A DNA stretch of 13,778 nucleotides from Bacteroides sp. (GTDB lineage Bacteria; Bacteroidota; Bacteroidia; Bacteroidales; Bacteroidaceae), in NCBI GenBank assembly GCA_021204375.1, contig JAJPZL010000014.1, forward strand, positions 1 to 13,778, written 5' to 3'. The notes under the pieces were generated by a model. That model saw only the letters and a program-made list of their open reading frames with translations. It did no database searches and was not told the DNA's origin. Of this stretch, positions 8,151 through 13,778 are shown piece after piece (the first letter of the stretch is position 1; each line of letters begins with the position of its first letter). Position numbers and translations under genes: made by a program.

Positions 8151-9674
8151 TTACTTACCGGCTGCATAATTAATATAATTACATAGGATCTTTTTTGCAA
8201 CCTCAGAGGAACCTGAGATTTGGTCCAGGTTAGCAAGAATATCCAGCGTAGAAAATATAATTTCCCCTTTTCCACACAGTATAATACCCACAGCTGTTCC
8301 CAGTTCAAAAGGAGTACTTCTATAGGAGCCTACCACCATCTCTTTTCCCTCTATACGCAGGCCAAAACGACTATCACCCTGGCGTACCACTGCCTGGTAG
8401 GGCCAGTTGAGCCCATCATTTACAGGCAAACCTTTAAATAAGGGATGCTCTTTCACAAAATGTACACCGCCTACCCAGTTCCTTCCTACAGAATAATAGC
8501 CATTATATTGTATCTCTGTATTTTGTTTGATGACGTCCATCCAGGCCTCTGTTGTATCTAATAAAACCAAAGTGGTTCCATCATTTTTTACCCGGTCTAT
8601 TATCTGTTGAGGTTCGATAACAGTAGCAGCAGGTTGTGACCATCTTAACTGTATCTCGCCTGTACTTTGCTGTTGGGAATATTCTACCCGGATAGTCGCC
8701 GGCTTTCCTGCTTCAAAATCAACCGGGCGGTCCAAAGTCGGCGGGTTACGATTACTCCATTCATCAATTATCCGGGTACCATTTATAAATAGCCGGACTC
8801 CGTTCGTTGTGTACAGACCAATCAGGTATTGGCCGGATTCTACCGGTAATAATTCGCCTTCCCATACTACCGAGAAAGCCTGGTTGGCCGGAACAGAAGG
8901 ATCGGGCTGGGCACTATCCGCAAAACTACGATTGATCTGTATATCCGGACCACTCCGGGTTGGAGCACCCATATCGTCATCACTAAAGAAGTTTACCCGA
9001 AGCGTGGATTCGCCTGCTTTATTCTTAAAAAAGTCCGGATCAATGATCGTGGGTTCGTCCAGGGAAGGACGGGTAACCACCAGCCAGTCCAACTTATCCA
9101 TTTGAGGGTTAAATGCTTCTACCGGTTTACCGGTCTCCCGTACATAGAAGGAGGCGAATTTATCATCAGGCTTACCATAGTAGGCACCCTTTCCTTTCAG
9201 ATCGTCACCACTCCAATCTACAGCTACTATATTATCATACCCTTCGGCATGCATCATCCCATTCTTGTCAGTTACACGGGTGGTCACTTGATAGGTCCCT
9301 TCTTCTTTACTGACCGGTAAGGTAAGGTTCTCTACCAATAGCTCTCCAAAGAGTTCACCACCCTGTATGGTCACCGGTTTCTTCTCTGTATGCACAACTT
9401 TTCCGGAAGGATTTAACAGATTGATTTGCAACAGATAGTCTCCTTTTAAGTCCACTTCATTGACAATGTAAAAATCGACTGCTACATGTCCCGGTAAACG
9501 AACAACCTGCGAACGTGAAGATACAGCGACATAGAGAGGCTGAGTATAATAATTAAATAAAGATACATCCCCTTTGGGGTTACGATAAATATCTATAATT
9601 CCGGAATGATTGTCATAAGGCATGGATTCCCATCCATTCACTATATATCCGTCTCCTATATTCTGCATGCGCAT
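8151..9674 (-). CDS. GH2 C-terminal fragment: beta domains and PA14
   Basis: These 507 codons are uninterrupted up to TAA at 8153-8151. They start with IGDGYIVNGWE, typical of the end of a GH2 barrel, then hold Ig-like domains (about 40-215), a PA14 domain (about 223-347, with FSVVWEGELLPVESGQYLIG, LFINGTRIIDEW and IRVEYSQQ) and a C-terminal domain (VLLDTTEAWMDVI onward) that I cannot assign. PA14 is a carbohydrate-binding beta barrel often inserted in glycosidases. The ATG at 9674 lies inside the domain, so it is not a native start. Confidence 0.8.
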   Translation of the reverse strand: MRMQNIGDGYIVNGWESMPYDNHSGIIDIYRNPKGDVSLFNYYTQPLYVAVSSRSQVVRLPGHVAVDFYIVNEVDLKGDYLLQINLLNPSGKVVHTEKKPVTIQGGELFGELLVENLTLPVSKEEGTYQVTTRVTDKNGMMHAEGYDNIVAVDWSGDDLKGKGAYYGKPDDKFASFYVRETGKPVEAFNPQMDKLDWLVVTRPSLDEPTIIDPDFFKNKAGESTLRVNFFSDDDMGAPTRSGPDIQINRSFADSAQPDPSVPANQAFSVVWEGELLPVESGQYLIGLYTTNGVRLFINGTRIIDEWSNRNPPTLDRPVDFEAGKPATIRVEYSQQQSTGEIQLRWSQPAATVIEPQQIIDRVKNDGTTLVLLDTTEAWMDVIKQNTEIQYNGYYSVGRNWVGGVHFVKEHPLFKGLPVNDGLNWPYQAVVRQGDSRFGLRIEGKEMVVGSYRSTPFELGTAVGIILCGKGEIIFSTLDILANLDQISGSSEVAKKILCNYINYAAGK

Positions 9675-10450
9675 TCCCTGAATTCGCCTTCCCTGGTGTT
9701 CGAATGAAATATTCCCAGTAAACGGGTCAGGGAATCAATCGTACCAAAATAGGGTTCGAGTTTCTTTTTGCGGAACATATCGGCAAAGGCCTTGTATTGT
9801 TTTTTCCAGAATTTCCCATCCCATCCCAGTACACCGGATGCGGCTATGGATTCCTCTATTTTTTCTATACGCGGGGGTGTGGACAAGGCGCCCTCTTCAC
9901 CCCGGATATAAATTTTCGTACGGTTATCTGTATACATAAAATTATCTTCCGGACCTTTATAGTACTCTTCAAGCCATGTCTCCGGCCCTCCGGCCCGATG
10001 GTTATCAAACCATCCTTTGCGGTATAGAGTCGTATCAAAAGGAAGCATGTGTAATTTTAAGTCTTCTTCGGTATGTTCACTGTGAGCCCAACCGGAGGTA
10101 AATGTCATAATACGGCTCGGGTCGATCCGGTGGGCTTCCCGCATATCGTTCATCCGTTTGGCTACCAATTCTTTGTCACGGCTCAATACTCCTCTAAATT
10201 CATTGATCAGATTGTAGATCACCAGACTGGGATAGCTACGGTCGCTCCGTATCATACGCTTCAGTTTTTCATTCACAATTGTACGGATGAACGGGTCGTG
10301 ATTGGCGGAATGAAAAGAACCGGGCTCTTCATAATAAAGTAATCCCATTTCATCGGCTTTCTCCAGAATAACCGGACTTCCTATAGATCGGTGGAAATTA
10401 AGTATATTGAGTCCCAGCTCTTTCGCTATATTGATTTGTTTTTCTGCCAT
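9656..10450 (-). CDS. GH2 fragment: catalytic TIM barrel
   Basis: This is the catalytic barrel. EKQINIAKELGLNILNFHRS and KADEMGLLYYEEPG match the GH2 barrel core. Glu84 of this stretch, in YNLINEF, is the expected acid/base, and Glu185 or Glu186 in RGEEG is a candidate nucleophile. The true frame shifts near 9711-9716, in a GGGAA context on the coding strand; the last 20 or so residues (IFHSNTREGEFR onward) are out-of-frame. Adding one base gives LLGNISFEHQGRRIQGMRMQ and joins the next fragment. Confidence 0.78.
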   Translation of the reverse strand: MAEKQINIAKELGLNILNFHRSIGSPVILEKADEMGLLYYEEPGSFHSANHDPFIRTIVNEKLKRMIRSDRSYPSLVIYNLINEFRGVLSRDKELVAKRMNDMREAHRIDPSRIMTFTSGWAHSEHTEEDLKLHMLPFDTTLYRKGWFDNHRAGGPETWLEEYYKGPEDNFMYTDNRTKIYIRGEEGALSTPPRIEKIEESIAASGVLGWDGKFWKKQYKAFADMFRKKKLEPYFGTIDSLTRLLGIFHSNTREGEFRECACRI

Positions 10451-10480
10451 TTCAGGCGTAGCGATCAGTCCGGTAACCGG

Positions 10481-10786
10481 TCAGTAACCCCAACTGATCG
10501 CACTTAGAAGCATGATCCGGTGGCCGTTCAAACAAAGGACGGCATCTTCGCCTATTCCCTCCACAGTAAACCACCGGAAACCAAACTCTTTCTGTTCATT
10601 ATCTATTATTTTATTCCGGGATTTAAGTTGTATTTCGCACGTATACAGTTCCGGGGTTTCTAAATCCCATAGCCGGGCGTCGGGAACGTTCACCGGAACA
10701 GTCAGGAAATGCTCACCGGCTGGAAATAGTTGTTTTTTAACGTATGCCGGAAAACAATTTTTTCCGGGTCCTTTTTTTCCGTACAA
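10481..10786 (-). CDS. GH2 fragment: Ig-like domain and barrel entry
   Basis: This fragment carries the GH2 Ig-like domain (ARLWDLETPELYTCEIQLKS is a typical GH2 block) and the beginning of the catalytic barrel (FGFRWFTVEG, LNGHRI, SAISWGY). It ends at TGA 10483-10481, one codon before PVTG. GH2 relatives usually read SAISWG followed by aromatic residues and P, so TGG to TGA is the likely change. The following fragment is in the same frame. Confidence 0.75.
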   Translation of the reverse strand: MYGKKGPGKNCFPAYVKKQLFPAGEHFLTVPVNVPDARLWDLETPELYTCEIQLKSRNKIIDNEQKEFGFRWFTVEGIGEDAVLCLNGHRIMLLSAISWGY

Positions 10787-11267
10787 TCACTTCTATATCA
10801 TGTGTAACATTTTTCAGATGGTTATTGTGGAAACTGATAATTGCGTTTACCTGCGTCAGGTTGGGTGTATTCTGCATGTATAGATCGGAAATATAAACAG
10901 GATTTACTACTTTCATTTTCACTCTGCCGATAATACCTCCGAATCCCCTTCCGGGAGGTACATGGTAGTTATCCCATTTATCTATATTGAAATCCTGCCA
11001 GTGAAAGTTTCCCGAAGGATTAGTTACCCTTACAGCTAACTGATGTTTTTCTCCGGGTTTGATAAACGGGGTAAGATCCGCATGAAAAGGCGATTCACCT
11101 ACTATATCATACCCAACCAGCCTACCATCCAGATATACCTCGGCACGCATTCTTACAGATTCAAAATGAAGGATAAAATGTCTCTCTTTTAAATCAGCAG
11201 GAATATCCAGTGTACGGAACCACCAACTTACCCCTCTGAGATCTTCGGGCCGGGGATTGTCGGACAT
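10737..11267 (-). CDS. GH2 fragment: sugar-binding domain
   Basis: This is the jelly-roll sugar-binding domain of the GH2 enzyme. The same frame is open from about 11552, just after the broken signal-peptide codons, so the ATG at 11267 is internal. Upstream in frame lie LSDNNWWLWRDKEATWENDK and VKVPGTVEEYL. It ends where the frame is lost between two A/T runs: continuing in the +1 frame gives KKQLFPAGEHFLTVPVNVPD, the expected Ig-like domain. Confidence 0.75.
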   Translation of the reverse strand: MSDNPRPEDLRGVSWWFRTLDIPADLKERHFILHFESVRMRAEVYLDGRLVGYDIVGESPFHADLTPFIKPGEKHQLAVRVTNPSGNFHWQDFNIDKWDNYHVPPGRGFGGIIGRVKMKVVNPVYISDLYMQNTPNLTQVNAIISFHNNHLKNVTHDIEVIVRKKRTRKKLFSGIR

Positions 11268-11569
11268 TGTCAGGTATTCCTCAACTGTACCCGGTACTTT
11301 TACCCGGATAGCCCGGGAAGAATTAAGTTCATTCCATCCTTCTGTCGGTGGATTTGTCGGAAGAACAGATAGATCGGTTGTTTCATCAGGCAGGTAGAGC
11401 TTGTCATTTTCCCAGGTTGCCTCTTTATCTCTCCATAACCACCAGTTATTATCCGAGAGATCCAGGGTAATACGTCCTTCTTTGAGGTTTGTCTTATATG
11501 TTTTCCCACTATTAGCAAAAACAGGAGAACTTATGGTACATAGTAGAATGATAAAAAAATGTGTCTCAT

Positions 11570-11762
11570 AATTAATAGAGTATTAAAATTAGGATCACAA
11601 AATAAAGGAAGGTAGATTAACAAGGTCGTTAATTAATGATTAATTGCGGAAATAATCTCACAAATAAGTGGTAAATACGGATCAGGAAAATGCAAAGACA
11701 GAAGAACACACACAGGTAAAGAACCTGTGAAAAAGTATAGGGGACTTTTTAAAAGTACAGGG
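11570..11762. promoter_or_regulatory. GH2 upstream region with weak promoter-like element and AT-rich palindrome
   Basis: In the 193 bases between the GH2 start and the M56-TonB stop, the minus strand carries TTATTTTG (11605-11598), one mismatch from the Bacteroidetes -7 element TAnnTTTG. No good -33 element sits at the usual spacing. AATTAATGATTAATT (11631-11645) is a palindrome with 7-base arms and one central base. It could be an operator, but AT-rich chance symmetry is as likely. Confidence 0.3.
11711..11750 (-). terminator. Tandem hairpins after the M56-TonB gene
   Basis: Reading the minus strand away from the stop codon at 11763, the first hairpin is AAAAAGT/ACTTTTT (11750-11730, loop of 7). 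It is followed directly by CACAGGT/ACCTGTG (11729-11711, loop of 5) and then the T-rich TGTGTTCTTCTGTC. The second stem is GC-balanced and the likeliest terminator; the first is AT-rich. Both are perfect 7-bp stems. Confidence 0.5.
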
Positions 11763-12650
11763 TTAGGTCCGGGGGTTAGTATCGGATATTCTAAACTGAA
11801 TAGGTAGCGTAAATTTTACCCGTACATTTATCCCTCTTTGTTTACCCGGGTACCAGTGGGGCATAGTTGATACAATGCGGATCGCTTCCTGGTCCAGATA
11901 GGGGTCTATTCCTCTCACTATCCGGGTTTCGGTTATGCTTCCGTCGGTTTCTACTACAAACTGAACGATTACTCTTCCTTCGCTCCCTGCTTCTAAGGCC
12001 TCAGCCGGATAAGAAATGTTTTTTCCCAGGAACTCCACGGGTGCCGACGTACCTCCGGGATACTCCGGCATTTGTTCTACTACCATAAATACCTCTTCTT
12101 CTACCAGGCTGGGAGCGGGTGCATCGTTATTTACCGGAATTATCTCTACTACCGGGCCGGGCTCTGTCTTTGCAGTTATAACCTCTTCTTCTGCAGGAAA
12201 GGATTCGTTAGGTGTCTCTGCCTTTTCTATTACATCTTTTGCTATATGTAGGGTAGAACGGGCTATGGTCTCTATATTACTGATAACAAGCAATAAGATG
12301 ATCAATGGGATAATGGCCAGGTATTTCGTCCTTAAAATATTGCGTGTCCGTTCTTTGTTCATCATCCGGATGCGGTTTTTAAGCGGCAATATTTTAAAAC
12401 TATTGTAGAGTGGAGCAGTTACCTGCTTTTGTGTTAACTCCAAAAGATGATACTGGTATTTCTTACTGTCATAGCCGGAGTCTATTACTTTTTGATCGGC
12501 CAGATATTCCAGATTGTTTCTTATCTCTTTTTGAGTTAACCAGACAAAGGGATTAAACCAGAAGAATATAGCGAATAGTTCGCTCACAACCACATCGATG
12601 GAGTGCCATTGGTTGGCATGAGTCTGTTCATGTAGCAGTATTTCCTCCAT
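11763..12650 (-). CDS. M56 peptidase and TonB domain fragment
   Basis: These 295 codons (frame readable from about 12753) hold the zinc-binding HEQTH, the ligand-region EYLAD, a membrane segment (about 111-127) and the TonB domain (about 203-287). The ATG at 12650 is seven codons before HEQTH, inside the protease domain. The genuine stop is TAA at 11765-11763. Confidence 0.8.
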   Translation of the reverse strand: MEEILLHEQTHANQWHSIDVVVSELFAIFFWFNPFVWLTQKEIRNNLEYLADQKVIDSGYDSKKYQYHLLELTQKQVTAPLYNSFKILPLKNRIRMMNKERTRNILRTKYLAIIPLIILLLVISNIETIARSTLHIAKDVIEKAETPNESFPAEEEVITAKTEPGPVVEIIPVNNDAPAPSLVEEEVFMVVEQMPEYPGGTSAPVEFLGKNISYPAEALEAGSEGRVIVQFVVETDGSITETRIVRGIDPYLDQEAIRIVSTMPHWYPGKQRGINVRVKFTLPIQFRISDTNPRT

Positions 12651-12720
12651 CTCCTCCCGGTCGTGTTTAAAGGGATAGATAAATATCCATTTAAAGAAGG
12701 AAAAAGGACCTGCCTCTTTG

Positions 12721-13146
12721 TCAAGGATACGTACCTCTATTTCCCGGATCTTCTTTTTTTTGGCATCGCCGGTTTAGCAGAATGATCCCCGATAACCGGA
12801 TAAGAAGCCGGATAGAGAGAAAGATAACTCCGGTCAGATAAATATAAAAAAGGAGAGAAGGAATAAATTGCCACCAGTGGTTAACGCCTACTTCCTGTAC
12901 ACCCGCTTCTATCTCCGGAAGGAGAGCTGTTGCGTAGCGTTGTACTATTTCCAGCAGGGGTTCCTGGTTGCGGGTCCACTCTTCTATATGTAACAAGGGG
13001 TAGAGCAGGGAGATCACAAAAAATCCCGGCAGAATCACTCTTCTTATTCTGAAAAAAGTATCTTTTGAAAAGAATATCCGGTAGAACAGGTAGAAAAGTA
13101 TGATCCCGGTATTCACTTTCAGGAAGTAGATCAACTCCGGTGACAT
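12721..13146 (-). CDS. M56-TonB N-terminal fragment (membrane segments)
   Basis: The first 141 codons of the blaR1-like gene start at ATG 13146, 18 bases after the blaI stop. It contains three hydrophobic segments and ends with a basic stretch (LNRRCQKK), where the A8 run throws the frame into KEDPGNRGTYP and a TGA. With one A fewer the frame reads KKKIREIEVRILDKEAGPFS, which continues into the protease domain. Confidence 0.78.
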   Translation of the reverse strand: MSPELIYFLKVNTGIILFYLFYRIFFSKDTFFRIRRVILPGFFVISLLYPLLHIEEWTRNQEPLLEIVQRYATALLPEIEAGVQEVGVNHWWQFIPSLLFYIYLTGVIFLSIRLLIRLSGIILLNRRCQKKEDPGNRGTYP

Positions 13147-13164
13147 AATAGTAAGTATTAAAAG

Positions 13165-13530
13165 TTACTCTTTTCCTTTTTCGATCATATCCAGGATCTC
13201 TTTCAGGTCTTCCGGAGAAAGTTTCTGGTCTTTGGCAAAGAAAGAGACCATCTCTTTATACGAGTTGGCAAAATAGTTACGGACCACACTACTCATAAAC
13301 GAACGTTTGTATTCATTCTGCCTGATCAGGGAGTAGTATTGATAGGTATTTCCTACTCTTTTAGCCTCTACATACTTTTTTCTCTCTAAGTTTTTTACTA
13401 TGGAGGCTACCGTGGTGTAAGGAGGAGCTTCTTCATATTTATTAAGTATATCTTTAATAAAACAGGGCTCTGTCTTCCAGATATAGATCATCGCCTCTTC
13501 TTCTTGTCTTGTCAACTTTTCCATCTTCAT
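13165..13530 (-). CDS. blaI: BlaI/MecI/CopY-family transcriptional repressor
   Basis: This intact gene of 121 codons encodes a winged-helix DNA-binding repressor, dimeric in this family. The N-terminal wing-helix (LTRQEEEAMIYIWKTEPCFI, then PPYTTVASIVKNLERKKYVE) is diagnostic: PYTTVxxxxxxLxxKGxV is the recognition-helix pattern, here with RKKYV. The rest (about 80-121) is the dimerization helix region. In the family, a BlaR1-type protease triggers cleavage and release of the repressor, and the gene next door encodes such a protease. The start may be ATG 13530 or the ATG two codons later (13524). Its target could be its own promoter or other genes; I see no beta-lactamase in the window. Confidence 0.9.
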   Translation of the reverse strand: MKMEKLTRQEEEAMIYIWKTEPCFIKDILNKYEEAPPYTTVASIVKNLERKKYVEAKRVGNTYQYYSLIRQNEYKRSFMSSVVRNYFANSYKEMVSFFAKDQKLSPEDLKEILDMIEKGKE

Positions 13531-13550
13531 TTAAGTTTATACATTCATTA

Positions 13551-13571
13551 CAAAATTACGGAAAGTTCGTA
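13551..13571 (-). promoter_or_regulatory. Probable blaI promoter -7 element with overlapping dyad
   Basis: On the minus strand TAATTTTG (13558-13551) matches the Bacteroidetes -7 consensus TAnnTTTG exactly and sits 21 bases before the blaI start. A -33 TTG at proper spacing is not evident. Overlapping it, TACGGAAAGTTCGTA (13557-13571) has TACG/CGTA outer symmetry, a possible BlaI operator for autorepression. The promoter element is seen; the operator is inferred. Confidence 0.5.
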
Positions 13572-13632
13572 CAAAACAGGAAAGTAAGGCAATAATTAAT
13601 GTTAATGGAGCAAATATTTTATGAGGCCGGAA

Positions 13633-13695
13633 AGAGTGTAGGTTATCTCTGTGTTTATCTCTGATCTGGTTCAGGATAGGATAACCTGACACTCT
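13633..13695. repeat. Long imperfect inverted repeat upstream of blaI
   Basis: The left arm AGAGTGTAGGTTATC (13633-13647) pairs along its whole length with the right arm GATAACCTGACACTCT (13680-13695), with one unpaired base in the right arm. The loop is 32 bases. Neither side is followed by a clean T run, so it is not an obvious terminator. It could be a structured RNA, a mobile-element end or a protein-binding site. Confidence 0.6.
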
Positions 13696-13778
13696 GTTTA
13701 TATTCACCTCCTTATCATAGTTTAATGGTTCTTCTTTTATTTTTCTTAAACCTTTAAAAACCAAAATCACACTTCTTT

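Larger units (their letters stand above)
8151..11569 (-). pseudogene. Secreted GH2-family glycosidase with PA14 domain, disrupted
   Basis: The conceptual protein is about 1,140 residues. It has a signal peptide (MRHIFFIILLCTISSPVFA once one T is restored), a GH2 sugar-binding jelly roll (about 60-215, with GVSWWFRTLDIP and FESVRMRAEVYLDGRLVGYD), an Ig-like domain, and a TIM barrel with the acid/base motif YNLINE (Glu codon 10201-10199). A GEEG motif (codons near 9901-9890) is a candidate nucleophile site. C-terminal beta domains and a PA14 domain (8634-9008) follow. GH2 enzymes are retaining exo-glycosidases such as beta-galactosidases or beta-glucuronidases; the sugar is unknown here. Lesions are a frameshift at the 7-base run 11553-11559, a frameshift between 10758 and 10778, TGA at 10483-10481 in GY-stop-PVTGLIATPE (Trp expected), and a frameshift near 9711-9716. 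It converges on the PUL operon and probably serves it. Confidence 0.88.
11763..13146 (-). pseudogene. BlaR1-like M56 metallopeptidase with C-terminal TonB domain, frameshifted
   Basis: This is a membrane sensor-protease of about 461 residues. It has three N-terminal membrane segments (about 9-25, 36-53, 93-118), a cytosolic M56 zinc-protease domain with HEQTH (12632-12618) and downstream EYLAD as third ligand region, and a fourth membrane segment (LAIIPLIILLLVISNI). An acidic, proline-containing linker leads to a TonB C-terminal domain (MPEYPGG, YPAEALEAGSEGRVIVQFVV, GIDPYLDQEAIRIV). Classical BlaR1 has a penicillin-binding sensor at this end; here TonB replaces it, a known Bacteroidetes arrangement. 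The first stretch is out of frame with the rest at an 8-base A run of the coding strand (12754-12761); seven As give a continuous product. It follows blaI by 18 bases, so the two are co-transcribed. Beta-lactam sensing should not be assumed. Confidence 0.85.

Noticed and set aside
1929..10483. Stop-codon reassignment as the explanation of the internal stops
   Set aside because: TAG, TAA and TGA are all represented among five internal stops, and all genuine gene ends use TAA. No single reassignment explains this, and the frameshifts would remain.
11300..11518. A 72-codon minus-strand frame at the GH2 start
   Set aside because: The GH2 frame in the same region gives the expected N-terminal sequence, so this is an out-of-frame reading caused by the nearby frameshift.
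12754..12761. Programmed -1 ribosomal frameshift at the A8 run
   Set aside because: The run contains A AAA AAG-like sequence, but the downstream protein is in the +1 frame relative to the upstream part, so a -1 shift would not join them.
13633..13695. Integron attC site
   Set aside because: The bulged inverted repeat recalls attC, but the arms lack the RYYYAAC and GTTRRRY cores, and no integrase or cassette array is near.
13537..13770. A 77-codon minus-strand frame upstream of blaI
   Set aside because: It covers the blaI promoter and the inverted repeat, has no recognizable domain and no clear ribosome-binding site.
1..13778. CRISPR arrays, tRNA or rRNA genes
   Set aside because: No regularly spaced repeats, no cloverleaf-like conserved segments and no rRNA motifs were seen on either strand.

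Overview
The window comes from a Bacteroidales-type bacterium. The evidence is a SusC/SusD outer-membrane glycan-uptake pair, a large surface lipoprotein of the DUF4957/DUF5123 beta-helix kind, a Bacteroidetes-style promoter element, TAA as the final stop of every gene, and a BlaI repressor beside a metallopeptidase/TonB protein. Genus cannot be fixed from the sequence alone.

Layout. On the plus strand, 19-7617 is one tightly spaced operon: a SusC-type TonB-dependent transporter (19-3310), a SusD-type glycan-binding lipoprotein (3323-5332) and an intact 754-residue lipoprotein (5353-7617). This is the core of a polysaccharide utilization locus (PUL); its regulator, if adjacent, lies left of the window. 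The operon ends in a strong hairpin terminator (7688-7718), followed by a second one (7789-7808). A 533-bp gap (7618-8150) also holds a pyrimidine-rich tract and an internally deleted IS1182-like transposase remnant on the minus strand. On the minus strand, 11569-8151 encodes a secreted GH2-type glycosidase with a C-terminal PA14 domain, probably the enzyme partner of the PUL. Further right, also on the minus strand, lies a blaI-blaR1-like operon: a BlaI/MecI winged-helix repressor (13530-13165) and an M56 metallopeptidase with a C-terminal TonB domain (13146-11763). Upstream of blaI are a -7-type promoter element and an unexplained long inverted repeat (13633-13695).

The striking property of the window is how many reading frames are broken. 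By conceptual reconstruction I count six frameshifts and five in-frame stops. SusC has two frameshifts and three stops, SusD one stop, GH2 three frameshifts and one stop, and BlaR1 one frameshift. Five of the six frameshifts fall in or next to mononucleotide runs, and all five stops can be explained by a single G:C to A:T change at a Trp or Gln codon. The DUF5123 lipoprotein and blaI are uninterrupted. This fits either real decay of an unused PUL or an error-prone or damaged assembly; the sequence alone does not decide. At one lesion per about 1.15 kb of coding DNA, an undamaged 2.3-kb gene is not statistically surprising.

If repaired, the genes would work together as follows: SusD and the DUF5123 lipoprotein capture glycan at the cell surface, SusC imports oligosaccharides using TonB energy, and the GH2 enzyme removes sugar residues in the periplasm or at the surface. 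The BlaI/M56-TonB pair is a separate sensor-repressor module. I found no tRNA, rRNA or CRISPR array, and no clearly new system; the best leads are the lesion pattern, the M56-TonB sensor and the inverted repeat upstream of blaI.
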